From Lachnospiraceae bacterium (GTDB lineage Bacteria; Bacillota; Clostridia; Lachnospirales; Lachnospiraceae), in contig JAILLY010000134.1 in assembly GCA_024692905.1 (NCBI GenBank), positions 1 to 36,177 on the forward strand: DNA of 36,177 nucleotides, read 5' to 3'. The translations under genes and the position numbers were made by a program. Below the pieces are notes generated by a model. It saw nothing but the letters and a program-made list of their open reading frames with translations, was not told the origin of the DNA and did no database searches. Below, piece after piece: positions 24,233-32,815 of the stretch (position 1 is its first letter; each line of letters starts with the position of its first letter).

Positions 24233-24886
24233 TCACGTATAGAAAATAAGGATGAACATATATATCTGCAGCGGGAGTCCGAGAACACCCGTGGCAATAC
24301 CTGCGATCGCAAAGCCCCTTCCGTCAAAATCCTTAACCAACGCTATCGTTCCCAAAACGATGGCAGCTATCGAAAGCGGTGTAACAATACAGCTTAATAT
24401 GCAGCATATAACCGACAGGCATCCGCATATAAGGGATGCTATCGCAAAACCGATCGGCCCGCCCGGATCATCATATATACTGTCATAGGGCACAAATCCC
24501 TCGTCTTCATAGAAGCTGCCCGAGGATGTGTCAGCCGCTTCGTCTGCGGGTTCCTCTTCGGGGTCGTCTGCAGGTCCGGTCACCGGCTCCCCTGCAGGTT
24601 CCTCCGCGGGTTCATCCGGCTGTCCCTCTGCAGGCTCGTCCCCGGATTCATCCGATCGTCCCTCCGCAGGTTCAGCCGCCCCTTCCTCTGCAGGATCTTT
24701 CCCGGAGTCGTCCGGTCGTTCCTCCGCAGATTCAGTCAACGGTTCCTCCGAAGATTCGTTCCCGGGTTTTTCCGCAGCTTCCTCCGCGGGCCCGGTCACA
24801 TTCTCATCAACGGGAAGCACACTCCCGCATTCCGTACAGAACTTGAAGCCTTCCGCATTTTCGGTACCGCATTTTTTACATTTCAT
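24233..24886 (-). CDS. Zinc-ribbon protein with acidic linker and DUF4190 membrane domain
   Basis: A 217-aa protein with AGGAGCAG upstream. Residues 1-25 are a zinc ribbon (CKKCG and CTECG). Residues 26-125 are a low-complexity linker of Pro, Glu, Ala, Ser and Asp (repeated EEPAxxP-like units). The C-terminal 75 residues are a DUF4190 domain: two hydrophobic hairpins with a GRGFAIAGIATGVLGLPLQ segment. Acidic linkers tend to vary in repeat number between strains. A role in sensing or in membrane organisation is only a guess. It lies 53 nt downstream of the acyl ligase fusion. Confidence 0.82.
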   Translation of the reverse strand: MKCKKCGTENAEGFKFCTECGSVLPVDENVTGPAEEAAEKPGNESSEEPLTESAEERPDDSGKDPAEEGAAEPAEGRSDESGDEPAEGQPDEPAEEPAGEPVTGPADDPEEEPADEAADTSSGSFYEDEGFVPYDSIYDDPGGPIGFAIASLICGCLSVICCILSCIVTPLSIAAIVLGTIALVKDFDGRGFAIAGIATGVLGLPLQIYMFILIFYT

Positions 24887-24939
24887 GGTATCTGCTCCTC
24901 ATATATATTCAGATCGGTATATCTTATTATATCATTATA

Positions 24940-27564
24940 TCACTTATCATGCTCAAGCGCCCCCGATATGGCATCTTTGAGCATACGGGTAAGTTCCTCC
25001 TCCGAACCTGCATCCGGCGCTATCGGTTCGCAGAACACGATCCGCACCTTTCTTTTCTTTCCGGTTTTGGGATCTCTTGTCTTGGGGGATTTCATGGAAT
25101 GATTCCATACCTCCCATCCTCCGTCGATTGCCACGGGAACAAGCTTAACGCCTGTCTCAACAGCCATATGCGCGGCACCCGTCTTAAATGCACCAAGCTT
25201 TCCGTCCCTTGTACGCGTTCCTTCGGGATGGATAAGGAAGCTGTTGCCTGCTCGTATGAAATCAACCGACCGCTGGTAGGAATCCACGGCATTTCCGGTG
25301 CGGTCCACGGGTATACCGCCGAGCACGGTCAGCATAATCCGCGTGACGGGGCTGTTCAAATGCTCCATCTTTGCCATGCATCCGAACTGATCGATCGGCG
25401 GACACTTATCTCCGAGAGCCGTCCACATCCACAGGCCGTCCACATGGGTCTGATGGTTAGGGCAGAAGATATAGCGTTCACCCTTCTTAATATTGTCAAG
25501 CCCTTCCGCCTCAAGATCAAGGCGCCTTGAAAACAGGCGGCCGGCCATGCGGAACAGCCTTAAATGTATAGGCTTTCTGGGCTTGGGAAAATCAAAAGCG
25601 TTAAACCGCTCCGGCGCCGCAGTATCATCTGTCCCGCCGTTCTGTATGCGTTCGGATATCCCGGCAGCCGTGAACCGGCCTTTCTGAGTGATATTGACCG
25701 ATACCCCGAATTCATTCTCTATCTCTACTATGATCTCCATGACAGTCAGCGAATCAAGCCCGAGATCACGGATAAGATCCTCATTTCCGTTAAGCGGCTG
25801 CTTAAGATCTGCAACACGCGTAATGATATCTTTAACAGCTGAAAATACATCTGCGGTAATCTTTTTGCGGACCGGCTCCGCTGCTTTCTCCGGCTGCTGC
25901 CCTGCCGCATCTTTTTGTCCCGTCAGCATCCTGCGAAGTTCCACGCGCTTGACTTTGCCTATAGAGGTCTTTGGAAGATCCGGAATAAAGTGGATCTCTT
26001 CAATCGGATAAAGCTTCGCCTCGGTACGCTGCCAGGTGCCGATCCTGTCGATGATGGAAGCCTTCTCATCCTCAGCATATTCACCGGCTATAAAGATATG
26101 GATCGCATCACATCCGGCGGCGGCATCCGGTACACCTACCACGGAATATGAAGCATCGATCCCTATGACAGGCAAAAGCATGTTCTCAAGATCATCCGGC
26201 GCCGCTTTTTTACCGCTTGAGAGCACGATACTGTCCTTGCTCCTGCCCGCGATATGAAGATAACCCTTTTTATCTATAAATCCGTTATCGCCCGTTTTGA
26301 ACCACTCTCCGTCGAAGGCGGCTGCGGTCATTTCGGGATCGTTATAGTATCCGTTCATTATGTAGCGGGTTTTCACGTACACCTCTCCGATACCGTTTGC
26401 ATCGGGATCGTTGATGCGTATGGAAACGCTCGGATCGCTGTTTATGCTGCCCACGCAGTCAAGACAGTCATTTATGTCAGTCCCGGATTCAAGGATCGGG
26501 ACACCGCACTCGGTCGAAGAATAGTTGATGACAAAGTTAAGTCCGAGATCCAGCATGGCCGAGGCGAGCTCGGGAGTGCACGGTGCACCTCCGCAGAGCA
26601 TGACATATATGTTCTTTCCGAACAATGCCTTCCTGAAAGGCGTCATTATCACCCTGCCCACCGACCGTATGTTAAGCTTTGTCCTGAAAAAAGCGGAGAT
26701 GTGCCTGAATGCCCGATACATGGGATACATATGCTTCTTTTTCAGTTCTTCTTCCATCTTACGTATAAAGATCGACAGTACCTTGGGGACCATGCCGAAC
26801 TGAACGGGCTCAAACATCTTAAGAGAACCGACGAGCGATGCGGAATTGAGGTTCTCAACCGTCGCGATGGACAGTGCGTTTATCAACATGCCCGCCATGC
26901 AGGCAAGGCCGGAGATATGGAACATCGGGAACACCATAAGGAACGGAAGTCTTGACCGCTTGCCTTCAACATCCATGACCTGATAGTTCCTTTTGGCACT
27001 CATGATAAGGGATTCATAGGATATCTCAACGGGCTTCATCCTGCTCGTCGTACCCGAGGAGAATATGATGGCAACGCTGTCGGGCGTCGGCTCATACTTA
27101 ACCTGTTCACCCTGCGCATCCTTAAGAAGGGAAAATTCATTCGTCATACCCCATGCTTCAAATACCGGTATCCGTGGAACGGATTCAACCATCCGGAAAC
27201 ACTTTTTATCCGTAAAGACCGCGCTTAACCGCACATCCTCTATAAGCCTGTCAAGCTCATTCTTCGGCAGGTTGGGATCGGCAACCGCCACTGTAAGATG
27301 ATTGCATGCAAGAGTCGCAAAACTGACGAAGGCATCGGCACTTGAGGCGGTAAGCACAAGGACCCTGTCTCCGTCACGCAGGCCGTATTTCTCCTTTACC
27401 GGAGCAAATGCGTTTATAAACTCCGTGAGCCTTGAACATCTCATATCGACACGCCGGCCGTTATCCATGTAATTCGAAATAAGATAATCCGATGCGTGCT
27501 CCCTGCACACCGTATCGACAATGTTCCGGAAATCTTCAAAGGTACTCTTTTGTGTTGTGCTCAC
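24940..27564 (-). CDS. Fusion: acyl-AMP ligase - acyl carrier domain - PlsC acyltransferase
   Basis: An 874-aa protein of three parts. Residues 1-545: ANL ligase with FSSGTTSRMKPVE (168-180), YSSTECG (348-354), TGDNGFIDKKGYLHIAGRSK (424-443) and the late catalytic Lys in KTSIGKVKR (532-540). Residues 570-645: acyl carrier domain with LGLDSLT, phosphopantetheine Ser605. Residues 665-874: PlsC acyltransferase with NHQTHVD (703-709) and HPEGTR (779-784). It should activate a fatty acid, load it on its own carrier and pass it to a glycerophospholipid precursor. E. coli Aas has the ligase and acyltransferase in the opposite order and no carrier domain. Start and stop overlap with the HAD gene (ATGA). 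Confidence 0.88.
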   Translation of the reverse strand: MSTTQKSTFEDFRNIVDTVCREHASDYLISNYMDNGRRVDMRCSRLTEFINAFAPVKEKYGLRDGDRVLVLTASSADAFVSFATLACNHLTVAVADPNLPKNELDRLIEDVRLSAVFTDKKCFRMVESVPRIPVFEAWGMTNEFSLLKDAQGEQVKYEPTPDSVAIIFSSGTTSRMKPVEISYESLIMSAKRNYQVMDVEGKRSRLPFLMVFPMFHISGLACMAGMLINALSIATVENLNSASLVGSLKMFEPVQFGMVPKVLSIFIRKMEEELKKKHMYPMYRAFRHISAFFRTKLNIRSVGRVIMTPFRKALFGKNIYVMLCGGAPCTPELASAMLDLGLNFVINYSSTECGVPILESGTDINDCLDCVGSINSDPSVSIRINDPDANGIGEVYVKTRYIMNGYYNDPEMTAAAFDGEWFKTGDNGFIDKKGYLHIAGRSKDSIVLSSGKKAAPDDLENMLLPVIGIDASYSVVGVPDAAAGCDAIHIFIAGEYAEDEKASIIDRIGTWQRTEAKLYPIEEIHFIPDLPKTSIGKVKRVELRRMLTGQKDAAGQQPEKAAEPVRKKITADVFSAVKDIITRVADLKQPLNGNEDLIRDLGLDSLTVMEIIVEIENEFGVSVNITQKGRFTAAGISERIQNGGTDDTAAPERFNAFDFPKPRKPIHLRLFRMAGRLFSRRLDLEAEGLDNIKKGERYIFCPNHQTHVDGLWMWTALGDKCPPIDQFGCMAKMEHLNSPVTRIMLTVLGGIPVDRTGNAVDSYQRSVDFIRAGNSFLIHPEGTRTRDGKLGAFKTGAAHMAVETGVKLVPVAIDGGWEVWNHSMKSPKTRDPKTGKKRKVRIVFCEPIAPDAGSEEELTRMLKDAISGALEHDK

Positions 27565-28199
27565 GATGCATTCCCTCCCGTCTGACTGTTTATAACAAGC
27601 GAATTTGCCTTCTTCAGGGCATCTTCAAGTTCGTCCATTGTATCGATACGTATAAGACCTTTCATATCAAGCCGTTTGTTTTCGGGCGTATTTACCACTA
27701 TGACCGGGATCTTCAATTCCCCGGCGATCTTTTCAATGTGATTGGGATTATCCTCGACGATCGTGTCAAAATGACCCGCCCTGCAGACATTTAATTTGTC
27801 ATCCGCCACCTCATCGTTTGTAAACGTATAGGAATCCATATAAATGCCGTAATGCTTAAACTTTGACTTTACCGCATAACGGACAAGCTTTCCGATCAAA
27901 TCCTGCCGGTACGCAAAAAGGCGTGCCGTGACCACATGAAGTTCGTGGCCATCGGCCCTTAAGCGCTCTGTTATGTCCTTAAGTCCGGGTTTAAGCTTTA
28001 CACCAAGACAATACCGGATATAATTCCGCTTCCAGAAGGATACCATTTCCTCTTCAGTCGCACCGAACATCACCTCGACAGTCGTTGCATCCTGATCAAG
28101 AAGAGGTTTGTTCAGTTTCGCAAAAAAGGCCCTGCCGTGCCTGAGCAGAAAGCCGTTCATATCCGTAAGTGTCGCATCAACATCAAAAGCTATCTTCAT
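27561..28199 (-). CDS. HAD-superfamily phosphatase (5'-nucleotidase-like)
   Basis: A 212-aa cytoplasmic protein. HAD motif I is FDVDATLTD (residues 5-13), motif II is VTAR near residue 92, and motif IV is TIVEDNPNHIE near 147, with a small helical cap between I and II. Length and order match NT5C-like nucleotidases and related HAD enzymes. Its substrate is not identifiable. It overlaps both neighbours by 4 nt (MazG before, the acyl ligase fusion after), a sign of close co-regulation. Confidence 0.8.
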   Translation of the reverse strand: MKIAFDVDATLTDMNGFLLRHGRAFFAKLNKPLLDQDATTVEVMFGATEEEMVSFWKRNYIRYCLGVKLKPGLKDITERLRADGHELHVVTARLFAYRQDLIGKLVRYAVKSKFKHYGIYMDSYTFTNDEVADDKLNVCRAGHFDTIVEDNPNHIEKIAGELKIPVIVVNTPENKRLDMKGLIRIDTMDELEDALKKANSLVINSQTGGNAS

Positions 28200-28672
28200 A
28201 GTTTTTTTCTTTTTTTCGCTCTTTCTATAAGATCCGCCGCTTCATGAAAGGCCTCGCGCAGGTACTCATCCTGCCACTGTCTGCCCTTCTTTTCCTCTTT
28301 CTTTATATTCTCCCAGGCGTCATGCCTTTCCTCATCCGAAGCATAAGTCACCCCGGCAAATACATGGGGATGCCTTCGTATCATCTTCTGTGAAATGCAC
28401 TCAGCCACATCATCAAAGGTGAAAAGTCCCTCCTCCTCGGCGATCACCGCATGGAACATAACCTGGAGCAGGAGATCTCCGAGTTCCTCCTTCAGGTTTT
28501 CCGGATCGCCGGTCTTATCAAGGATATTTATCCCGCATATCACCTCGGATGCCTCTTCTATACATGCAGCCTTAAGGCTCATATGCGTCTGTTCCCTATC
28601 CCAGGGACAGCCATCCTCGCTCCTTAACTTTTTAACTATTTCCTTTAATCTTTCCGTTGCGTTCATTTTCAC
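28196..28672 (-). CDS. mazG: MazG-family nucleoside triphosphate pyrophosphohydrolase
   Basis: 158 aa from a GTG at 28672, which lies 6 nt after AAAGGA; the ATG two codons later (28666) is also possible but spaced 12 nt. The start LKEIVKKLRSEDGCPWDREQTH is characteristic. Metal-binding motifs are EEASE and, about 30 residues on, EELGD; HPHVF follows near the end of the fold. MazG enzymes hydrolyse NTPs (or ppGpp in some species) to the monophosphate and PPi. This is the single-domain form of about 160 aa. It leads the operon with the HAD and acyl ligase genes. Confidence 0.9.
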   Translation of the reverse strand: MKMNATERLKEIVKKLRSEDGCPWDREQTHMSLKAACIEEASEVICGINILDKTGDPENLKEELGDLLLQVMFHAVIAEEEGLFTFDDVAECISQKMIRRHPHVFAGVTYASDEERHDAWENIKKEEKKGRQWQDEYLREAFHEAADLIERAKKRKKL

Positions 28673-28719
28673 AATCAATCCTTTACATATCGGATTAAAA
28701 AATCAGCAATCCCTATAAT

Positions 28720-28820
28720 TGAGAACCCATTCTCATCCAGTGTTTCACCAATTGGTCTATTTACAACAAGCAGCTTTTGTGTTACCTGTTTTTATAATCA
28801 ACAAATTTGTAGAATTCTAC
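28720..28820. promoter_or_regulatory. Series of short palindromes upstream of mazG
   Basis: Four perfect inverted repeats lie in 100 bp: TGAGAA-CCCA-TTCTCA (28720-28735), ACCAATTGGT (28747-28756), ACAAATTTGT (28801-28810) and GTAGAATTCTAC (28809-28820). No convincing mazG promoter was found between them, and the area might hold operators. AT-rich DNA gives short palindromes by chance, so this is tentative. Confidence 0.3.
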
Positions 28821-28843
28821 ATTTTTAGTGATTATTTCGATGT

Positions 28844-28877
28844 AAAAAAACACCCCGGGACAATTGTCCTGGGGTGT
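28844..28877 (-). terminator. Terminator of the rplM-rpsI operon
   Basis: On the minus strand ACACCCCAGGACAA and its complement with one G-U wobble (28877-28850), followed by a run of T (complement of A at 28844-28850). The long GC-rich stem is 48 nt after the rpsI stop. Confidence 0.85.
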
Positions 28878-28924
28878 AATAAACCGTATACGATTGTCCA
28901 AAGAAGTAATATGTTGTGAAACGA

Positions 28925-29323
28925 TTATCTCTTTGAGAACTGAGGTGCTCTTCTTGCGCCCTTGAGACCGTATTTCTTACGCTCTTTCATACGGGGATCA
29001 CGGGTTAAGAATCCTGCTTCCTTAAGAGTCGGACGATATTCAGCATCGGCCTTAACGAGTGCCCTTGCGATACCGTGCCTTATAGCACCTGCCTGCCCTG
29101 TATATCCGCCGCCGTGTACGTTTACGAGTATATCGAACTTGTCAACGTTGTCGGTTGCAACGAGCGGCTGACGAACGATGGTCTTAAGGGTCTCAAGACC
29201 TAAATACTCATCGATGGGCCTCTTATTGATGGTGATGTTGCCCTTGCCGCGCATTAAATAAACTCTTGCAATAGCTTTCTTTCTTCTGCCTGTTCCGTAG
29301 AACCTTTCTGCTGCCTTAGCCAC
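28925..29323 (-). CDS. rpsI: 30S ribosomal protein S9
   Basis: A 132-aa protein, usual length. GTG start preceded by GAAAGGAGG. It shows the S9 landmarks [42 protein letters not shown] and the C-terminal [14 protein letters not shown], whose basic tail reaches the ribosomal P-site tRNA. It follows rplM by 28 nt, the standard L13-S9 pair, and is followed by a strong terminator. Confidence 0.97.
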   Translation of the reverse strand: MAKAAERFYGTGRRKKAIARVYLMRGKGNITINKRPIDEYLGLETLKTIVRQPLVATDNVDKFDILVNVHGGGYTGQAGAIRHGIARALVKADAEYRPTLKEAGFLTRDPRMKERKKYGLKGARRAPQFSKR

Positions 29324-29351
29324 TTTGATTTCCTCCTTTCAAACCTCTCTC

Positions 29352-29780
29352 TTAAAACTTGATCTCTTCAGGCTTCTGAGCAGCATGCGGATGCTCAGCT
29401 CCTGCATAGACGAATAACTTCTTATACATCTTGTTTCCGAGAGGTCCCTTAGGAAGCATTCCCCTTACAGCCTTCTCTACAACTTCGGTGGGAGCCTTGG
29501 CAAGCTTCTCCCTTAAGGTCTGCTCCTTCATACCGCCTACATACTCAGAATGACGGTAGTAGATCTTCTGATCGAGCTTCTTACCGGTAACCGTGATCTT
29601 ATCGGCATTGGTAACTATAACGTAATCACCCATATCCGCATGAGGGGTGAATACAGGCTTATTCTTGCCTCTTAATATCTTGGCGATCTCAGATGAGAGA
29701 CGGCCCAATGTATAACCTGTAGCGTCAACGACATACCATTTTCTTTCAACGGATGCCTCGCTTGGCATAAAAGTATTCAT
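29352..29780 (-). CDS. rplM: 50S ribosomal protein L13
   Basis: 142 aa from the ATG at 29780, preceded by AGGAGG; a longer open frame upstream is leader sequence. Landmarks are [20 protein letters not shown], the [19 protein letters not shown] stretch and [16 protein letters not shown]13 binds 23S rRNA early in 50S assembly. First gene of the rplM-rpsI operon. Confidence 0.97.
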   Translation of the reverse strand: MNTFMPSEASVERKWYVVDATGYTLGRLSSEIAKILRGKNKPVFTPHADMGDYVIVTNADKITVTGKKLDQKIYYRHSEYVGGMKEQTLREKLAKAPTEVVEKAVRGMLPKGPLGNKMYKKLFVYAGAEHPHAAQKPEEIKF

Positions 29781-29900
29781 TTCTTTTCCTCCTAAAATCA
29801 ACCGCCGGCGTTGGGAAATGACGCCTGCGATCACCACTTATCCATGGCGTTTATCACGTTCGTACCGGGGCTATGGCACAAAACCCTGATAAATTCGCGC
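29781..29900 (-). promoter_or_regulatory. Probable L13 autoregulatory leader
   Basis: A leader of about 120 nt lies between the strong promoter and rplM. It includes CATGGATAAGTGG and a GGCGT/ACGCC stem-loop just before the SD. Firmicutes rplM mRNAs carry an L13-binding leader at this position. Assignment rests on position, length and hairpin; the Rfam model was not run. Confidence 0.5.
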
Positions 29901-29906
29901 TTTGAT

Positions 29907-29935
29907 ATTATATTACACGTATGCGGCCATGTCAA
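29907..29935 (-). promoter_or_regulatory. Strong promoter of rplM-rpsI
   Basis: Minus strand: TTGACA (29935-29930), 17-nt spacer, TATAAT (29912-29907): both boxes match consensus exactly. Confidence 0.9.
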
Positions 29936-30007
29936 CACCTTATTTTATGCGATTCCGTGGCCGTGCCGCATCCTTTATCCTTAATCTCATACGATCTTAC
30001 GGTCATT

Positions 30008-31432
30008 TCACTGTGCCGGTGCCGTGCCTTCAGGCAGTGCGGGCACAAGTGCCGGATCTGTGAGGGGTGTGGCATTTGGATCAACCGCATCCTCTTCCTT
30101 CTTACGTGACGGGGATGTGTTCTGTCCGTGCTGGATATTATGATCCGTATCCGATTTCGTGATATATCCGTCTCCGTCGATCGCCGCATGGTTTGAAATA
30201 CCCTGCATATATTCAAGGATCGCCGCCTTCTTGTCATCCTCCGCAAGCCTCGTCTTACAGTTCTCCTGCACACAGGGTACAAACTGCACGGATTTAATGG
30301 AATGATCCTTATCCAGTATCACCCTTAAATATCCCGTATCAACGGTTTTTGAATTGAACCAGAAATTGCCGAGACTGTATATGACCGGGACCCCGTCAAC
30401 GTAATCAAGGCCCTGCAGGCAGTGCGAATGGTCTCCTATTATAAGGTCGGCTCCTGCGGCAGCATACTTCTTTGCGAGGTCGCGCTGGCTTGCTTCCACA
30501 AGGTCGGTATTCTCACTCCCCCAATGCACGTAGGCTATCGTAAAGTCACTGTTTGCATCCGCCTCTTCGATCACCTTAAGATACCTCGTCGGATCAAGAG
30601 TCCTTAAGACTCCGGGAGAATCAGCCGTCGCCTCTTTCGTATCGGGATTGGCAGTTCTCTCTATCTGCGTAGCTCCGGTGTAAGCTATGGTCATGTGGTT
30701 TATCTTTATGTAAACCGGTTTGACGGCCTCATCAATATTCTTACCCGCGCCGACAAAAGGAACTTTGGCTTCTTTCAGGATATCGACCGTATCGGTCAAC
30801 GCATCGGGACCGTGATCATACGCGTGATTGTTCGCAAGTGATACTATATCAACGCCCATATCATGCAGCAGACTGACGTGAGATGGCGATGCCCTGAAAG
30901 CATACTGCTTGTCCGCGGTAGGAGTACCCCTGTTGCTGTATGGGAATTCATTATTGGCCATACATATGTCAGCCGACTTAAGCCCTTCAAGAACACCCGG
31001 CAGGACACATTCGCTCAATGCTCCGCCGCGCTGCTTAAGCGCATTCATATTTGCGTATCCGTCATGGAAACAGATATCGCCGATAAACACAAGGACGGTC
31101 TCGTCGGGCGATGCCGCATGCATGGAATAAATCTTTGCATCATCATCCCAGATATCCTCTTCAGGTTCCTCTGCGGGTTCCTGATCGTCAACGAGGTCAA
31201 CGCTTACGGTCAGGGGCTCCTCATCCGTCTGAAGCACGATCACGGGAATATCATCTTCGCTGCCGTCTGACTTGCTTATCGTGATACTCGGGGTTTCTTC
31301 CTTAGAAAAGCCGGCCATTTCCATCGCACTGTCCTTAAGATCCCCTATAAACTCACATCCACCAAGCGACAGACCTGCGATAAGGATAATTACCAATATA
31401 GTATTATGAACACTGCTGCAATTTTTTATCAT
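30008..31432 (-). CDS. CapA-family lipoprotein (poly-gamma-glutamate/capsule type metallophosphoesterase fold)
   Basis: A 474-aa protein. Residues 1-25 form a lipoprotein signal ending LGGC with the lipid Cys at 26, then an acidic linker to about 105. Residues 110-400 match CapA: VFIGDICFH, ANNEFPYSNRG, SLANNHAYDHG, YVHWGSEN and LIIGDHSHCLQG, then VIYSLGNFWF. The C-terminal 70 residues are low-complexity (Pro, Asp, Lys). CapA/PgsA proteins act outside the cell in poly-gamma-glutamate synthesis or export; without capB/capC nearby this may be a stand-alone paralogue with another envelope role. It stands as a single gene between two ribosomal operons. Confidence 0.88.
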   Translation of the reverse strand: MIKNCSSVHNTILVIILIAGLSLGGCEFIGDLKDSAMEMAGFSKEETPSITISKSDGSEDDIPVIVLQTDEEPLTVSVDLVDDQEPAEEPEEDIWDDDAKIYSMHAASPDETVLVFIGDICFHDGYANMNALKQRGGALSECVLPGVLEGLKSADICMANNEFPYSNRGTPTADKQYAFRASPSHVSLLHDMGVDIVSLANNHAYDHGPDALTDTVDILKEAKVPFVGAGKNIDEAVKPVYIKINHMTIAYTGATQIERTANPDTKEATADSPGVLRTLDPTRYLKVIEEADANSDFTIAYVHWGSENTDLVEASQRDLAKKYAAAGADLIIGDHSHCLQGLDYVDGVPVIYSLGNFWFNSKTVDTGYLRVILDKDHSIKSVQFVPCVQENCKTRLAEDDKKAAILEYMQGISNHAAIDGDGYITKSDTDHNIQHGQNTSPSRKKEEDAVDPNATPLTDPALVPALPEGTAPAQ

Positions 31433-31469
31433 AATATCTCACAGTTCGGGAATTCCCAAATATCCGCAA

Positions 31470-31499
31470 AAAGGGATATGCTTGCGCATATCCCTTTGA
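31470..31499 (-). terminator. Terminator of the rpmG-secE-nusG-rplK-rplA operon
   Basis: AAAGGGATATGC and its reverse complement GCATATCCCTTT around TTGC (31470-31497): a perfect 12-bp stem, with TTTTTG following on the minus strand. It lies between rplA and the CapA gene. Confidence 0.85.
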
Positions 31500-31530
31500 T
31501 TATACCATAGTTATGTTATAACTCAACGGC

Positions 31531-32220
31531 TTAGTACTTCGCAGTCGAAACCTTGACACCGGGGCCCATGGTCGAAGCAAGAACGATGCTCCTTAAATAC
31601 TGACCCTTAAGAGCGCTGGGCTTAGCCTTAACGATAGCTTCCATAAGAGTATCGAAGTTCTCCTGAAGCTTCTCCTCGGTGAATGAAGCCTTTCCTACGG
31701 GTACATGGATGATATTGGTCTTGTCAAGACGATACTCGATCTTACCTGCCTTGATATCGTTAACGGCCTTGGTAACATCCATCGTAACGGTACCTGCCTT
31801 CGGGTTGGGCATAAGTCCCTTGGGACCGAGAACCTTACCGAGACGTCCTACGACACCCATCATATCGGGCGTTGCAACTACAACGTCAAAGTCAAGCCAT
31901 CCTTCGTTCTGGATCTTGGGGATCAGCTCATCGCCGCCTACATAATCGGCACCTGCCGCCTCAGCTTCGTTGACCTTGTCACCCTTTGCAAATACGAGAA
32001 CCCTCGTGGTACGGCCGGTTCCGTTGGGAAGTACAACGGCGCCGCGGATCTGCTGATCTGCATGACGTCCGTCACAGCCGGTCCTTATATGGCATTCGAT
32101 GGTCTCATCAAACTTAGCCGATGCCGTCTTCTTAACTAACGCGATCGCATCTGCAGGCTCGTAAGCAACAGCTCTGTCAACCTGCTTAGCTGCTTCTGTA
32201 TATTTCTTACCGTGTTTCAT
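31531..32220 (-). CDS. rplA: 50S ribosomal protein L1
   Basis: A 229-aa protein of standard length, with GGAGG upstream. The landmarks are [69 protein letters not shown] and VPVGKASF. L1 forms the mobile stalk at the tRNA exit site and, in many bacteria, represses its own operon by binding the mRNA. It follows rplK by 18 nt. Confidence 0.97.
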   Translation of the reverse strand: MKHGKKYTEAAKQVDRAVAYEPADAIALVKKTASAKFDETIECHIRTGCDGRHADQQIRGAVVLPNGTGRTTRVLVFAKGDKVNEAEAAGADYVGGDELIPKIQNEGWLDFDVVVATPDMMGVVGRLGKVLGPKGLMPNPKAGTVTMDVTKAVNDIKAGKIEYRLDKTNIIHVPVGKASFTEEKLQENFDTLMEAIVKAKPSALKGQYLRSIVLASTMGPGVKVSTAKY

Positions 32221-32238
32221 TATTCAGTTCCCTCCGTT

Positions 32239-32664
32239 TTATTCTTCGACCGTAACGCCCATGCTCCTGGCCGTTCCAGCTATCATGCTCATCGCTGCTT
32301 CCAATGATGCCGCATTAAGGTCGGGCATCTTGGTCTCTGCTATCTCCTGAAGCTTAGCCTTGGAAAGTGTAGCAACCTTGGTCTTGTTCGGAGTACCCGA
32401 ACCTGACTTGATATTGCATGCCTTCTTGATAAGCACTGCAGCGGGCGGAGTCTTGGTAATGAAACTGAAGCTCCTGTCTGCGTAAACCGTGATGACAACG
32501 GGGATAAGAACATCACCCTTGTCTGCTGTCTTGGCATTAAACTGCTTAGTGAACTCTACGATGTTCACACCGTGCTGACCGAGAGCCGGTCCAACCGGAG
32601 GTGCCGGAGTTGCCTTGCCGGCAGGGATCTGCAGCTTAATATAGCCTTCTACCTTCTTAGCCAT
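32239..32664 (-). CDS. rplK: 50S ribosomal protein L11
   Basis: A 141-aa protein of standard length with AGGAGG 8 nt upstream. The landmarks are [29 protein letters not shown], the Pro-rich hinge [11 protein letters not shown] and the final [15 protein letters not shown]11 is part of the GTPase-associated centre. It has a structured leader that may bind L1. Confidence 0.97.
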   Translation of the reverse strand: MAKKVEGYIKLQIPAGKATPAPPVGPALGQHGVNIVEFTKQFNAKTADKGDVLIPVVITVYADRSFSFITKTPPAAVLIKKACNIKSGSGTPNKTKVATLSKAKLQEIAETKMPDLNAASLEAAMSMIAGTARSMGVTVEE

Positions 32665-32685
32665 TTTTATTTCCTCCTAAAAAGT

Positions 32686-32719
32686 TGTGGTAGTGGCGGG
32701 AACTATTTCCCTCCCACAG
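32686..32719 (-). promoter_or_regulatory. Candidate L1-binding leader of rplK-rplA
   Basis: In the 151-nt gap after nusG, the minus strand reads TGTGGGAGGGAAATAGTTCCC and, shortly after, CACTACCACAA, so TGTGG can pair with CCACA around an inner GGGAA/TTCCC hairpin, just before the rplK ribosome binding site. A GTGGGAGG-type loop at this place is found before rplK in other bacteria and mimics the L1 site in 23S rRNA. The match was made from memory of the motif. Confidence 0.45.
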
Positions 32720-32815
32720 TTCGCATGTATCCGGTTCCCGTCCAAATACGAACGGACACCTTCTATATACAAGGGATCTCTCCCTACGAACTCAAATCTG
32801 TAAAGATTTCTTCCT

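Noticed and set aside
24436-24980. Plus-strand open frames rich in Ser/Gly or Pro/Arg opposite the DUF4190 gene
   Set aside because: They are the complement of the acidic, codon-repetitive linker of a well-supported minus-strand gene.
29932-30282. Minus-strand 116-codon open frame rich in Arg at the CapA 3' end
   Set aside because: A shadow of the CapA gene in another frame, extending into the rplM promoter.
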